64,000 nt of DNA from Nocardia abscessus NBRC 100374 (lineage in GTDB: Bacteria; Actinomycetota; Actinomycetes; Mycobacteriales; Mycobacteriaceae), in NCBI RefSeq assembly GCF_000308455.1, contig NZ_BAFP01000039.1:62001-126000 (forward strand), read 5' to 3'. The notes beneath the pieces were generated by a model. It saw only the letters and a program-made list of their open reading frames with translations, had not been told where the DNA came from and did not search any database. How positions within the stretch are numbered: the stretch's first letter is position 1; each line of letters opens with the position of its first letter. A program made the position numbers and the translations under genes. Of this stretch, positions 8,330 to 17,306 are shown one piece after another.

Positions 8330-9466
8330 GTGATTCCATGGGTGACTATCGAGACGTTGGCGCCGGACAGCATGTCCGTGGCGTCGGTGGGGGATGCACC
8401 GCGTGAGTTCGCGAGTTGGCAGCGGGTGTTGCAGCGAACGCTGTCCAAGACGCCCGCGCTGTACGACAAACTCACGACCGCGGGACTGACGGAGGCGATT
8501 CAAACCGCGCACGACCAAGCGCAGGACGTCGACGTGGCCATTCAAACGCGCGCGGGGAAGCATCAACTGCTCATCCGCCCGATCTTCGGCCCGGCCGGCG
8601 ATGTGCACGCCGTGCGGCTGTGGCTCGGTCCGGCGTCCGAGCGGGTACCCACGTTGCGCCCGGCGGTAGGCGCCATCTGGGACCTGGGCAGTCAGACCAT
8701 CCAGCAGCCCAGCGGCATCACGCGACTGTCCGGCAGCACCGTCGAACAGTACGTCCCGAGAATGTCGATCGCGGAACTGTTCCATCGGGTATCGAGCTTC
8801 GACCGGCACGCGGAGGTCCTCGATCTGCTCTATGACCCCAAGCCCGGTGAACGGATGCAATTCGACACCACCGTGGTGCACGGGTTCGGGCGCCCCGCCC
8901 AGTGGCGGATCACCATTCGCGCCCGCGACGACGAGCGCACGCGCGGCGCTTGGTGGCTGATCGAGGACGTGACGTCGGAAAACGCGCCGTCGGCGTGGCC
9001 CACCTTGGAGCGAATCGGGTTGCGGGAGGCGCATCGCCGGGCGGGTACGCATCTGGCTGTGGTGCAACTCGAGCACACCAGCATTTCGCACTGGCTCACC
9101 GATCCCGCGCCGTGGGTTCGGTGGGATTATCTGTTCCGGCCTGTCGACGTCTTCCATCCCGATGACCGGTCCCGGCTGACGGAGCTCGGCGAACGGCTGC
9201 GGTCGGGCGACAGCGCCGGTGTGACGTTGCGGGTGCTCAACTACGGTGGCGGTTACACGCCGACGTCGCTGCTGCTCTACCCGTATCCCGGGTACTCGAG
9301 CAGGCAGCTGGCCATCGCGCAACTGGTCCGCGTCGCCGATGACGTTCCGCTGCTGGAAACCCAACGTCAGGTCCTGGAGCCGCGGCAGCGCAGCGCGCCG
9401 ATCGGCTATGACGAGCAATTGCGGCATTGGCTCGCGGGCAGGATGAAGAGCAACCCGGCCTGCTGA
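8330..9466 (+). CDS. PAS/GAF-like protein of the DUF5593 type
   Basis: A 378-residue protein without membrane segments. IPWVTIETLAPDSMSVASVGDAPREFASWQRVL resembles in outline the N-terminus of mycobacterial and nocardial proteins carrying DUF5593, followed by a PAS-like region (IWDLGSQTIQQPSGITRLSG) and a C-terminal PAS-like region ending near residue 345 (WVRWDYLFRPVDVFHPDDR). These proteins are thought to be signalling proteins of unknown ligand. I start it at GTG 8330 because homologous sequence begins there and because a strong promoter (8216-8244) lies inside the longer frame that opens at 8138. The first 64 residues of that longer frame look non-coding. Confidence 0.62.
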   Translation: MIPWVTIETLAPDSMSVASVGDAPREFASWQRVLQRTLSKTPALYDKLTTAGLTEAIQTAHDQAQDVDVAIQTRAGKHQLLIRPIFGPAGDVHAVRLWLGPASERVPTLRPAVGAIWDLGSQTIQQPSGITRLSGSTVEQYVPRMSIAELFHRVSSFDRHAEVLDLLYDPKPGERMQFDTTVVHGFGRPAQWRITIRARDDERTRGAWWLIEDVTSENAPSAWPTLERIGLREAHRRAGTHLAVVQLEHTSISHWLTDPAPWVRWDYLFRPVDVFHPDDRSRLTELGERLRSGDSAGVTLRVLNYGGGYTPTSLLLYPYPGYSSRQLAIAQLVRVADDVPLLETQRQVLEPRQRSAPIGYDEQLRHWLAGRMKSNPAC

Positions 9467-9473
9467 CGTTTGA

Positions 9474-9489
9474 TTCCCATCAGTGGGAA
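9474..9489. promoter_or_regulatory. palindrome A, site 1 (type IV-like operon)
   Basis: TTCCCATCAGTGGGAA, a perfect TTCCCA-N4-TGGGAA dyad, 55 bp before the TcpC-like start codon. Same element as upstream of eccA, eccB, the PE gene and pknG. Confidence 0.75.
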
Positions 9490-9543
9490 CTACTGGCCGG
9501 TTACGTAAGGACTGTCCTCTCTACCATTTCGGGAGTGAGGACA

Positions 9544-10539
9544 GTGGTTCGTGGACCGGCAGATTCGGGTGAGGCTCTGCTTCGCCGGATGGCCGCCCGC
9601 CGCCGTCGCGACAACATAGCGGTCGCCGTGCTCGCCGTGCTCGCCGTGCTGGGCGGTGGCCACGCGATTCTCAGTGTCTTCGAGTCCGGCCCGCCTGCGC
9701 CGTCGGACGATTCGACGACGGCGATCGTCGGGCGCGCACAATTGGCTGGTTCTTTCGCCCAGCAATTCGTCGTCACCTACCTCACCGCCGTTGCAGGACA
9801 GCAGGATCGGCTCGGTGAATTCGTCGGCTCCAACCAGCAGATCGCGTTACCTTCGTCCGCGCGACAAGTTTCCGACCCGTCGGTCGTCTATGTCTCGCGC
9901 ACGCTTTCGGTGGGTGGGCTCGATGTGTGGTCGGTGACGGTATCGGTCCGGGTCGGCAAGAGCGGCGCCGCCACCGTGCCGGAGAATCGGCAGTTCTACC
10001 GAGTCGCGGTGTCGGTGTCGGAAGGACGCCTGCGCGCGCTGTCGGTGCCTGCGGTGGTTCAGCCCCCGGCGAAGGGCTCCGATCTCAAACTGGCCTATGG
10101 CGGGCCCTGTGCGACGGATACGCCGCTCGCGCAGGTCGCGTCCGGTTTTTTGGGCGCCATGTTGACCGGCGCCGGCGATGTGGCGCGCTACACCACACCG
10201 GATGCCGGGCTGGCCGCCCTGCGACCTCCTCCGTTCACCGCCGTCGAGCTGGTCGCGCTCACCTCGGATGATTCGAGCTGCGGTGTCGGCGCCAACAAGG
10301 CCCAGGTGCTGGCCACCGTCAACCCCAAGGCCGATACCGGCGCCACCGCGACGCTGGCCTACCCGCTGACGATGGTTCGCAACGCCGGCCAGTGGCAGGT
10401 GGTGTCCATAGACCCGATACCCGCCCTGTCCAGTCCGCTGGCCGTGGTCGGCGGTCAGGACTCCCGCGGCGCAGCGCCGCCCACTTCGACCTCCTCACCA
10501 TCGTCGTCGGTGCAGATTCCACCGGCGACGCAGAATTGA
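9544..10539 (+). CDS. TcpC-like conjugation/type IV secretion protein
   Basis: A 331-residue bitopic protein: short basic N-terminus (RRMAARRRR), one membrane helix at about residues 24-45, then an extracytoplasmic region with two related halves (about 70-180 and 190-310, the second starting GSDLKLAYGGPCATDTPLAQVASGFLGAML) and a Thr/Ser/Pro-rich tail. This is the layout of TcpC/VirB8-like proteins of Gram-positive T4SS, whose two NTF2-like domains form part of the envelope channel. GTG 9544 is preferred because GGGAG lies 8 bp upstream and the frame upstream contains palindrome A. It heads a tightly packed operon with VirB4- and VirB6-like genes. Confidence 0.72.
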   Translation: MVRGPADSGEALLRRMAARRRRDNIAVAVLAVLAVLGGGHAILSVFESGPPAPSDDSTTAIVGRAQLAGSFAQQFVVTYLTAVAGQQDRLGEFVGSNQQIALPSSARQVSDPSVVYVSRTLSVGGLDVWSVTVSVRVGKSGAATVPENRQFYRVAVSVSEGRLRALSVPAVVQPPAKGSDLKLAYGGPCATDTPLAQVASGFLGAMLTGAGDVARYTTPDAGLAALRPPPFTAVELVALTSDDSSCGVGANKAQVLATVNPKADTGATATLAYPLTMVRNAGQWQVVSIDPIPALSSPLAVVGGQDSRGAAPPTSTSSPSSSVQIPPATQN

Positions 10540-10555
10540 TCCGAGAGGCAGCCCA

Positions 10556-10816
10556 ATGGGTAATCTGGCGAACATCCTCTATGGTTTCCTGATCTTTATC
10601 CGATGGGGCGGAATGATCGTCATCGCCATCGTCAGCATCGGGGTGTTGGTTTCCGAGGGAGCGAAATCCAAGTTGTCCCCGGGAAGGATCATTGTCGTTT
10701 TCGGCTCGGGGTTGCTGGCCGGGTTCGCGATCTGGATCCTGCCTACGTCCATCAATTACGTGCGAACGGACGCGAACCTCATCGTTCCCGATCACCCTAT
10801 CGGTGGCTATCGATGA
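10556..10816 (+). CDS. small two-helix membrane protein of the type IV-like operon
   Basis: An 86-residue protein with two hydrophobic helices (about 6-33 and 45-66) joined by a short polar loop containing SEGAKSKLSPGR. Size, helix pairing and position just before the PrgI-like and VirB4-like genes suit a VirB2/TrbC-like subunit, but there is no signal peptide and no sequence match strong enough to name it. Its stop overlaps the next start (ATGA), implying translational coupling. Confidence 0.65.
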   Translation: MGNLANILYGFLIFIRWGGMIVIAIVSIGVLVSEGAKSKLSPGRIIVVFGSGLLAGFAIWILPTSINYVRTDANLIVPDHPIGGYR

Positions 10817-11340
10817 CGCAAGTCATCAAGGTGTTCACGCCGATCAAACGTGTGCCCACAATGATCGGCAAGGCACAGAACGGGCAGAAGCTCCCCTTCG
10901 GCCCCTACACCCTGCCCCAGGTCGCGGTCGCCGTGGTAATGATGTCGGTGACGTCGGTAGGCGCCATGACACTCCCGGTCAACCCGGCCATCATCTTCAT
11001 CACCGGTCTCGCGATGACCATCCTGGTGGCTTTCGTGCTCGGACTCGTGCCGTACACCGGCGTGCGGATGACCTCCCGCGCGCTGTGGATGGGCAGGCTG
11101 ATCGTCTATCGAAGGCCGGTCTCGGCCTCGGGCATGCCGATCAACAGTGATTCGGTGCGCCACACCATGTTCATCGAGGAGACCGTGGTGCTCTTGCTGC
11201 CCGACCGCGCCGACACGGTGGCAGCCGCCAAACCGAAGCGCGATCTGCGACTGCTCGAGGTGGCCGGTGCGGCAGGCAAGGCCACCGACCTGTGGAGACG
11301 GCTGAACGGCAACGGCACGGCATCCGGAGGACGCCCCTGA
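10813..11340 (+). CDS. PrgI/TcpE-like conjugation membrane protein
   Basis: A 175-residue protein with a cytoplasmic N-terminus, two membrane helices (about 32-55 and 58-80) and a cytoplasmic C-terminal region. PrgI/TcpE-type proteins of Gram-positive T4SS share this two-helix layout and sit directly before the VirB4-like ATPase, as here. The ATG overlaps the previous stop as ATGA, and its own stop overlaps the ATG of the ATPase gene as TGATG, so the three genes form one coupled unit. Identification rests on topology and context. Confidence 0.68.
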   Translation: MTQVIKVFTPIKRVPTMIGKAQNGQKLPFGPYTLPQVAVAVVMMSVTSVGAMTLPVNPAIIFITGLAMTILVAFVLGLVPYTGVRMTSRALWMGRLIVYRRPVSASGMPINSDSVRHTMFIEETVVLLLPDRADTVAAAKPKRDLRLLEVAGAAGKATDLWRRLNGNGTASGGRP

Positions 11341-13868
11341 TGGCATTCGGACGAGATCTCCAACCCACCGCGGCGATTCGCGGCAACCTTCAGTTCACTC
11401 ACTCGGGCCTGGTCACCGCGACCTACTTCATCAATCCGCTCGGCTACGGACTACGCAAGGCCTCGGACAAGCACGATGTGAAGCTGGCCCACCACGCGCT
11501 GATCACCAATCTGCCCAACGGTTCGCTGCTGCTGGGCATCCAGGCCCAGCTGAACACGCTCGACGTGCTCACGAAAATGGTCGAGGGCGTCGACCTGGAC
11601 GATTGCGAGGACTACGCCGACGAGGTGGTCGCCTCCTACGAGCGGGTGCGCGCGATCATGCCGCAAACCCGCATCTTCCTGCTGTCGATTCCGGTCGGCG
11701 CCAGCAACTCCAGTATCTCGTCGTTGTCGCGCGTGTGGCGCGGCAGCACCGCCACGATCGACGCGACCGCGATCTCGCGCGCCGAGCTGGACCAGTACGA
11801 CGAAAAAGCGAACGAGATCCTGTCCAGAGTCGGCAGCGACTTCGATCCCGTGCCGGTTCCCGCTGCCCTGTTCCAGTGGCTGTGGGAGCACTACCTTTCC
11901 CGTGGCGCCGCTAGTGACCCGGTGGCTCCGACCAGGGCGGGCGCGCTGGACGACGCGACAGCGGCCGTGTTCCGCTCCGCCGCGCTCGACGAGGGCGCGC
12001 AGGCCGACAGCAATCGGCGCATCCGGCCGTCGTTCGTTCCGGTGATCAAGATCGTGCAGCCGGATTACGAGTACATGCCGTCCTATCAGGCGATGCTCAC
12101 GCCGCACTCGTTCCCCTACGCGGGCATGACCTTCCCTGGCGGCAGCGAGTTCCTCAACGTGCTCGAGGGACTCGGCGACGTCACCGTCGACTGGGGCATG
12201 CGAATCTCGACCAAGCCCGCCGACCAGGTGCTCAAGAACAACGAATTGAACCTGCGCCGGCTCGGCGAGCAGATGGACCAGCGCGATCAAGAGGTCTCCT
12301 TCGCGCAGAACACGCTGGCCTCCAAGGCGCGGATGCTCGGCGAGTACAACAACCATTTCGAGGTCAACGGCGGTGAATCGGAGGTGTCGTTCACCACCGT
12401 CATCGCCATCGGCGGGCCCTCCAGGGACGCCACGATGGACGCGGTCAACACGCTCAAGCGCCGGTACAAGCGGTTCCAGGTCGACATGACCGCTCCGGTG
12501 GGCGCGCAGGTCGACCTCTGGTCGATGCTGATCCCCGGCAGCCCGCCGCGGCGGGCCTATGACGATTACGCGCATATCGTCCCCTCGGATATGTGGGCCG
12601 GCTTCGTGCCGTTCACCACCAGCCAGATCGGTGACGACAGCGGGCCGGTGATCGGAGTCAACCTGCTGTCGGGCCATTTCGAGCCGATTCACTTCGGCAT
12701 CATGGAAGCCGCGCTGCACGACCTGTCCGCCTCGTTCGCGGTGACCGGCGAACTCGGTTCGGGCAAGTCGTATTTCCTCAAGTTGATGGCGGTGCTCGTC
12801 CACGACATGGGCGGACAGTTCCTCGCCATCGACCGAAGTCAGGTCGGCGAATGGGAGCACTTCGCGCGGTCGATCGATGACGCGGTCATCATCGATCTGG
12901 CCAATCCCACGGTGTCGCTGGACCCGCTGCGATTGTTCGACCCGCGGATCGCGGGGGAACGAGCGCTGGACTCGATCCTTCCGCTGCTCGACCTTTCACC
13001 GACCTCCGGAGCGGGCGCCGCGGCGAGCAATCTGCTGACGCCGCGAGGCATCGCCGAGCACGGGATTCGCAGCTTGCTCGATCTGTACCACGTGGTGCGC
13101 CGGTTGCGTGAGCACCCAGGTCAGGGCGAGGAGTACGCCGATCTGGCGGCGCGGCTGGGCACCGTGGTCGAGCGTGTGCCCGTCCTGTTCGACCCCAAGC
13201 TGCGACCCTTGCGACTCGACGCCGCCGCGACTGTCGTGCGCAGCCACAACCTGCAGTTGCCGACGGCCGAGGAACTCACCACCCCGCACCTGTACAACCG
13301 TCTGCCGTTGACCAAGCGGCTCGGTACCGCGCTGTACGAGCTGGTCGGCGTAGCGGCGCGGGAGGCGTTCCTCACCGACAACGGCAGGTTCGGCCTGCTG
13401 GTCGGCGACGAGGCGCACCACTTCACGCAAACCCAGGTCGGCTCCGCGGTCACCTCCGACTTCAGCCGTGACGGCCGCAAGCACTTGGCGGCGATCGGAC
13501 TGGCCTCACACGATCCGGCCACCGACTTCCAGGGGGCGGCACACAACCTCATCCCGAACCGCTTCATCTTCCGGCAGCGCGATGAGACGCTGGCGCGCAA
13601 CAGCTTGGAATGGCTCGGCGTCGATCTGGACGAGGCCCCCTTCCTGTTGCAGATCCTGCGCGAGGAGACCTCGCCTCCGGTCGGACCCGGCCGCCAAGTT
13701 CCCGAGGAACGTCGCGGCGAGATGTTCATGCGCGACGCGCTGAATCGGATCGGCCGGGGCAAGGTGCTCGGCCCGGCGCGGCCGGACCGCGCCGCGGCGA
13801 TCACCAGCACGCCGACCACCGTCTCCGGTTCTCGCGCCGCGCTTCCCGAGCGATCGGTACGGCCGTGA
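11340..13868 (+). CDS. VirB4-like secretion ATPase
   Basis: An 842-residue cytoplasmic ATPase of the VirB4/TraE/ConE type that powers T4SS assembly or transfer. Residues 1-420 form the VirB4 N-terminal domain that docks on membrane partners. Walker A GELGSGKS is near residue 470, and Walker B LLVGDEAHHF with DEAH near 690. The late motif FIFRQRDETLARNSLEWLG matches the arginine-finger region of the family. The ATG is used because it overlaps the preceding stop; an open frame reaches 16 codons upstream. A VirD4-type coupling ATPase was not found in the window, so this is the only T4SS motor here. Confidence 0.9.
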   Translation: MAFGRDLQPTAAIRGNLQFTHSGLVTATYFINPLGYGLRKASDKHDVKLAHHALITNLPNGSLLLGIQAQLNTLDVLTKMVEGVDLDDCEDYADEVVASYERVRAIMPQTRIFLLSIPVGASNSSISSLSRVWRGSTATIDATAISRAELDQYDEKANEILSRVGSDFDPVPVPAALFQWLWEHYLSRGAASDPVAPTRAGALDDATAAVFRSAALDEGAQADSNRRIRPSFVPVIKIVQPDYEYMPSYQAMLTPHSFPYAGMTFPGGSEFLNVLEGLGDVTVDWGMRISTKPADQVLKNNELNLRRLGEQMDQRDQEVSFAQNTLASKARMLGEYNNHFEVNGGESEVSFTTVIAIGGPSRDATMDAVNTLKRRYKRFQVDMTAPVGAQVDLWSMLIPGSPPRRAYDDYAHIVPSDMWAGFVPFTTSQIGDDSGPVIGVNLLSGHFEPIHFGIMEAALHDLSASFAVTGELGSGKSYFLKLMAVLVHDMGGQFLAIDRSQVGEWEHFARSIDDAVIIDLANPTVSLDPLRLFDPRIAGERALDSILPLLDLSPTSGAGAAASNLLTPRGIAEHGIRSLLDLYHVVRRLREHPGQGEEYADLAARLGTVVERVPVLFDPKLRPLRLDAAATVVRSHNLQLPTAEELTTPHLYNRLPLTKRLGTALYELVGVAAREAFLTDNGRFGLLVGDEAHHFTQTQVGSAVTSDFSRDGRKHLAAIGLASHDPATDFQGAAHNLIPNRFIFRQRDETLARNSLEWLGVDLDEAPFLLQILREETSPPVGPGRQVPEERRGEMFMRDALNRIGRGKVLGPARPDRAAAITSTPTTVSGSRAALPERSVRP

Positions 13869-16345
13869 GAACCGCTGCAGGACGGGGCGCCACACCGGAT
13901 CAGCCGCTATTCGGGATGCCGTGGGAACCGCAGTTCTGGGATACGGACCGCTGGCGACCGCAAGTGGTCTTCCGGCGAGGTCGTGCCTGGATCGCCGCGA
14001 CGCGCCGCCGACGCTGGACGGCGTCGGTTCTCATCGCTCTCTTCGTGCTGTTCGTATTCCCGGGGATCATCGGTGCGGTATCCACCGCGCAGACCGGCGT
14101 GGCCACACGGGCGGCCCCCAATAGTGCGCTGAGCTGGATGAGGGTCAAGGACTCGTCGGGAGTCGAAGTCTCGCAGTACCTGTTCGTGACCGATCGCGGC
14201 GGGGTTCTGAGTCCCGGAACCGTTGTGCTGGCGTTCTTGATTCTCTTCGTGTTCGCGGTATTTCTGATCGTGGCGACGGTCGGGGTCTGGATGCCGGGCG
14301 GCACACTGGATTTCAGCTGGCTGAACATGTTCTCAGCACCGTTGCGTGGGGTTGCCGAGAACTTCACCGCGCAGATCGCGACGCCGATGATGTTGGCCAC
14401 CGCTGTGGCCATCGGTGCGGTATTCGTGGGCGTGTTCTATGCGCGCGGTCATTACGCCAAGGGCACGATGCAGATCGTGACGATGGTGGGCGTGGCGCTT
14501 GTGGGACCGTTGTTCCTTGCCGAGCCGCTGGCCGAGGTCCTGTCCTCCGACGGTTTACTGGTACAGGGGCGTGACCTGGGTCTCTCGGTCGCTGCCGGCT
14601 TGAACGGCGACAGCAACCCGAATCCGAATCAATTGGTTTCCACGCTGCAGGCCCAGATGGCGGATAATTTCGTCCGGCGGCCGTTGCAGGTGTGGAATTT
14701 CGGGCACGTCGTGGACGAACGGCCGTCCTGCAAGTCGGCGTGGTCGGTCGGCGTCATGGCCGGTGACGAAGACCGGGTCAAGAATGGGCTGAAGGCTTGC
14801 GGTGACAGCGTCGCCTATGCCGCGGCCGACAACCCGAGCGTGGGCCAAATCGGCGCCGGATTGCTCCTTTTGCTGTGCGCGCTCGTTCTCCTGCTGTTCG
14901 GGATGTACCTGGCCTTCAAGATCATCTGGGCCGCGCTCGACACGATCTACTACGGCTTCATGACCATCTTCGGATTCGCGGCCGGCGGGTTTATATACGG
15001 CCCGACTCAGACGTTCACCGTCCGGTGCGTGGTGCACGGCTTCGTCGCGGCGGGGAAGATGGCCGCTTTCGTCATCTTCCTCGGCCTCTATGAGCTGTTC
15101 ATGGGCAGTCTGTTCCAGCAGGCGCGCGGCCAGGTCATGGCGGTATTCGTCATCGGGGCGATCGTCATGGTCGTCGCCATCGTGCAGTTGCGGCGGCTCA
15201 GCGCCAGTATCGACAGCGGCAATGATTGGATTGCCAACCGGTTCGCGTCTGCGATACAGCACCCAGGTTCGCCGGGGGGCGCGGGCGGTGGCACCGCCTT
15301 GGGAATGGGAAACGCCGGTGCGAACAATTCGATGTCCGGGCTCGGCCTCTTCGCCGCGGCTGCCACTATCAACAGTTCGCCGCTCACGGCATGGATGGCC
15401 GGGGGCCGCCCCAACCCGTTGGGTCCTTGGGCCTGGTTGGACCAGGTCGATAAGAAGAACAAGGCGAGGGGCCTGGCGACCAAGGACCTGCGAGAGGCCG
15501 CGCACGCTAATGCGCACGATCGCATCTGGACGGCGAATATAGCGCGGACCGGTATAACACGCGCTGGCAGGTATGGCTCGGGCATGAAGAGAAAGGCCGC
15601 CTTCGCCGTGGAGAATGTCGCGCACGCGACAGGCCTCACAGGTGGTCTCAACACCGCCCTCCGGATGGCCGGCTTCAGTGATGCAGAAGCGCAGCTGGCC
15701 ACCGACGCACGAGTGGACATCATGCGGCACGCGGATAGGGAGCCGCTCGCTTCGGCGCACCTCAGTCACGTCGTCGCCGCCCACAAGCATTTCGAGCGGG
15801 ACGCCATCAGGAATCCGGGCGGGGACAGGGCAATGGCCCGGTTCCACGCTTTGGAATCCAGCGTCGATCGGTATCGAGGTGAGTTCTCCGGCGGCGTCCA
15901 GATCAACCAGGCCCTGCACGATATCGGGTACGCGTACATCCGAAACCCCGACGAGGAATTCATCACGAGTCTGCGGGACGCTGCCAAGTCGGCTTCAGGA
16001 GGGAACTTGACAGTCCCCGGCCGGGGTACCCCGGTCCCGATTACACAAAACGATGCAGACCGGTTGCGGCAGTGGCTTTCGAACGAGCACGCGCTTCGAG
16101 TCCAAGCCGCCACCACTTGGGTGGCCCAAGACGCCACCGACATGGAGCGGGTTCGGGTGCTACGTTCCGAGATCGACAAAGCCGCCATGACGAACCAATG
16201 GGAAGCAGGGCGAAATATCACGGGCGCTGTCTCGTTGGCGCAACCGGATGTCGTCAGGACTCCACTTCCGCACCACCCCGGGAATCTCGACCCGGACGAG
16301 CACATCCCGGAGGGTCTGCTGAACAACCTGAGATTCCGCCCCTGA
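13865..16345 (+). CDS. VirB6/TrbL-like polytopic membrane protein
   Basis: An 826-residue protein. Hydrophobic helices occur at about residues 58-80, 118-142, 178-200, 203-220, 335-358, 365-385, 400-418 and 422-440, followed by a Gly-rich turn and a soluble, charged C-terminal half of about 370 residues. An N-terminal cytoplasmic region (MPWEPQFWDTDRWRP) precedes the first helix. A long polytopic protein downstream of a VirB4 gene is typical of the VirB6/TrbL/TcpH inner-membrane channel. GTG 13865 overlaps the previous stop (GTGA); ATG 13918 is an alternative. In Gram-positive systems this gene is often fused to a wall hydrolase; here separate hydrolases follow. Confidence 0.75.
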   Translation: MRTAAGRGATPDQPLFGMPWEPQFWDTDRWRPQVVFRRGRAWIAATRRRRWTASVLIALFVLFVFPGIIGAVSTAQTGVATRAAPNSALSWMRVKDSSGVEVSQYLFVTDRGGVLSPGTVVLAFLILFVFAVFLIVATVGVWMPGGTLDFSWLNMFSAPLRGVAENFTAQIATPMMLATAVAIGAVFVGVFYARGHYAKGTMQIVTMVGVALVGPLFLAEPLAEVLSSDGLLVQGRDLGLSVAAGLNGDSNPNPNQLVSTLQAQMADNFVRRPLQVWNFGHVVDERPSCKSAWSVGVMAGDEDRVKNGLKACGDSVAYAAADNPSVGQIGAGLLLLLCALVLLLFGMYLAFKIIWAALDTIYYGFMTIFGFAAGGFIYGPTQTFTVRCVVHGFVAAGKMAAFVIFLGLYELFMGSLFQQARGQVMAVFVIGAIVMVVAIVQLRRLSASIDSGNDWIANRFASAIQHPGSPGGAGGGTALGMGNAGANNSMSGLGLFAAAATINSSPLTAWMAGGRPNPLGPWAWLDQVDKKNKARGLATKDLREAAHANAHDRIWTANIARTGITRAGRYGSGMKRKAAFAVENVAHATGLTGGLNTALRMAGFSDAEAQLATDARVDIMRHADREPLASAHLSHVVAAHKHFERDAIRNPGGDRAMARFHALESSVDRYRGEFSGGVQINQALHDIGYAYIRNPDEEFITSLRDAAKSASGGNLTVPGRGTPVPITQNDADRLRQWLSNEHALRVQAATTWVAQDATDMERVRVLRSEIDKAAMTNQWEAGRNITGAVSLAQPDVVRTPLPHHPGNLDPDEHIPEGLLNNLRFRP

Positions 16346-16402
16346 TCAGCACCGAGGTTCCGAGCGCGAGGCCGCGGGTCGGATTTCACAGAAAGGCACT
16401 CG

Positions 16403-17296
16403 ATGATCGGTCGTCTCTTGGCGCTCGCGTTGCTGCCCCTCTGGGTATGGGTGGTGCTGACGGTTACGAGCGGTCTGTTCTTCATCGTCGTGCTGATCGT
16501 GCTCGTGGCGGGTGGGGCCACCTCGGCGATCGCCTCGGACCTGCATTACCAGTGCGACAGTGCGGTGGGGCCCGATCCTTCCGTGACCGTGACCCCGAGT
16601 CGTGCCTCGGCGGCGGTGCGCCCGACTACACGCAGCGCTGCTGGAGCCGGTGTGACCACCGCGCCGACGACAAATCCGTACGCCGAACTGACCATCGCGC
16701 CGGACGACACCGGCGCGTCCGCCTGGCAGCGTGCGTGTGCTGCCGTGCTGAAAGACGCGCCGTACCAGGATCCGCCCTTGCTCACGGGCAGTTCTGGCAT
16801 CGGAGCGGCGTGTGCACGGGAGCTCGCGCTGGCCCGATTGGCATCGTCGGCGAGCGGAACCCAGAACGGTGTCGATGGCCGCGGCGGCGCGGCGGACTTC
16901 ACCAGATCGGTCATCTACCTCGCCTCGGCGGCGCAGTCGACGGGACGGTGTGAACCCGTCGCTGGACAGGCAGGGCAGCCATCCCCACAGGTCGCGGCTA
17001 GTGGGTCGCTACCGCGAGTGTGCGGAAACATCAACGGCTCCGGTACGACGGTAGTGGTGCTACCGGACACCATCGCCGCGCAGGCTCCCTGCGGCCAGCG
17101 TGTGGACCCTTCCGCAGTATCGCCGGGCGATCTGGTCTTCTGGAATTACCGGGACAACGTACCGACTCGAGTTGGAATCGCCGTCAGCGCCACCGAACTC
17201 GTCACTGCCGATCCGGCGACAGGAGGGCTGGCGAAGTCGGTCGTACCCGACACGAGTGACGTGCGGGTGAAGCGGGTGCTCGGCGGCGGGATGTGA
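16403..17296 (+). CDS. secreted or membrane-anchored NlpC/P60-like protein, probably catalytically dead
   Basis: A 297-residue protein with one N-terminal membrane helix (about 2-40), a Thr/Ala-rich linker, and a C-terminal domain from about 100. SPGDLVFWNY aligns with the conserved PGDLVF strand of NlpC/P60 peptidases, but the catalytic motif that should read DCSGL appears as AADFTRSVIYLASAA, without Cys, and the His of the HVGIY strand is replaced (TRVGIAV). It may be a pseudo-hydrolase with a scaffold or peptidoglycan-binding role in the channel. GAAAGG precedes the ATG. It lies between the VirB6-like gene and an intact NlpC/P60 gene. Confidence 0.6.
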   Translation: MIGRLLALALLPLWVWVVLTVTSGLFFIVVLIVLVAGGATSAIASDLHYQCDSAVGPDPSVTVTPSRASAAVRPTTRSAAGAGVTTAPTTNPYAELTIAPDDTGASAWQRACAAVLKDAPYQDPPLLTGSSGIGAACARELALARLASSASGTQNGVDGRGGAADFTRSVIYLASAAQSTGRCEPVAGQAGQPSPQVAASGSLPRVCGNINGSGTTVVVLPDTIAAQAPCGQRVDPSAVSPGDLVFWNYRDNVPTRVGIAVSATELVTADPATGGLAKSVVPDTSDVRVKRVLGGGM

Positions 17297-17306
17297 TGGG
17301 TACGCG

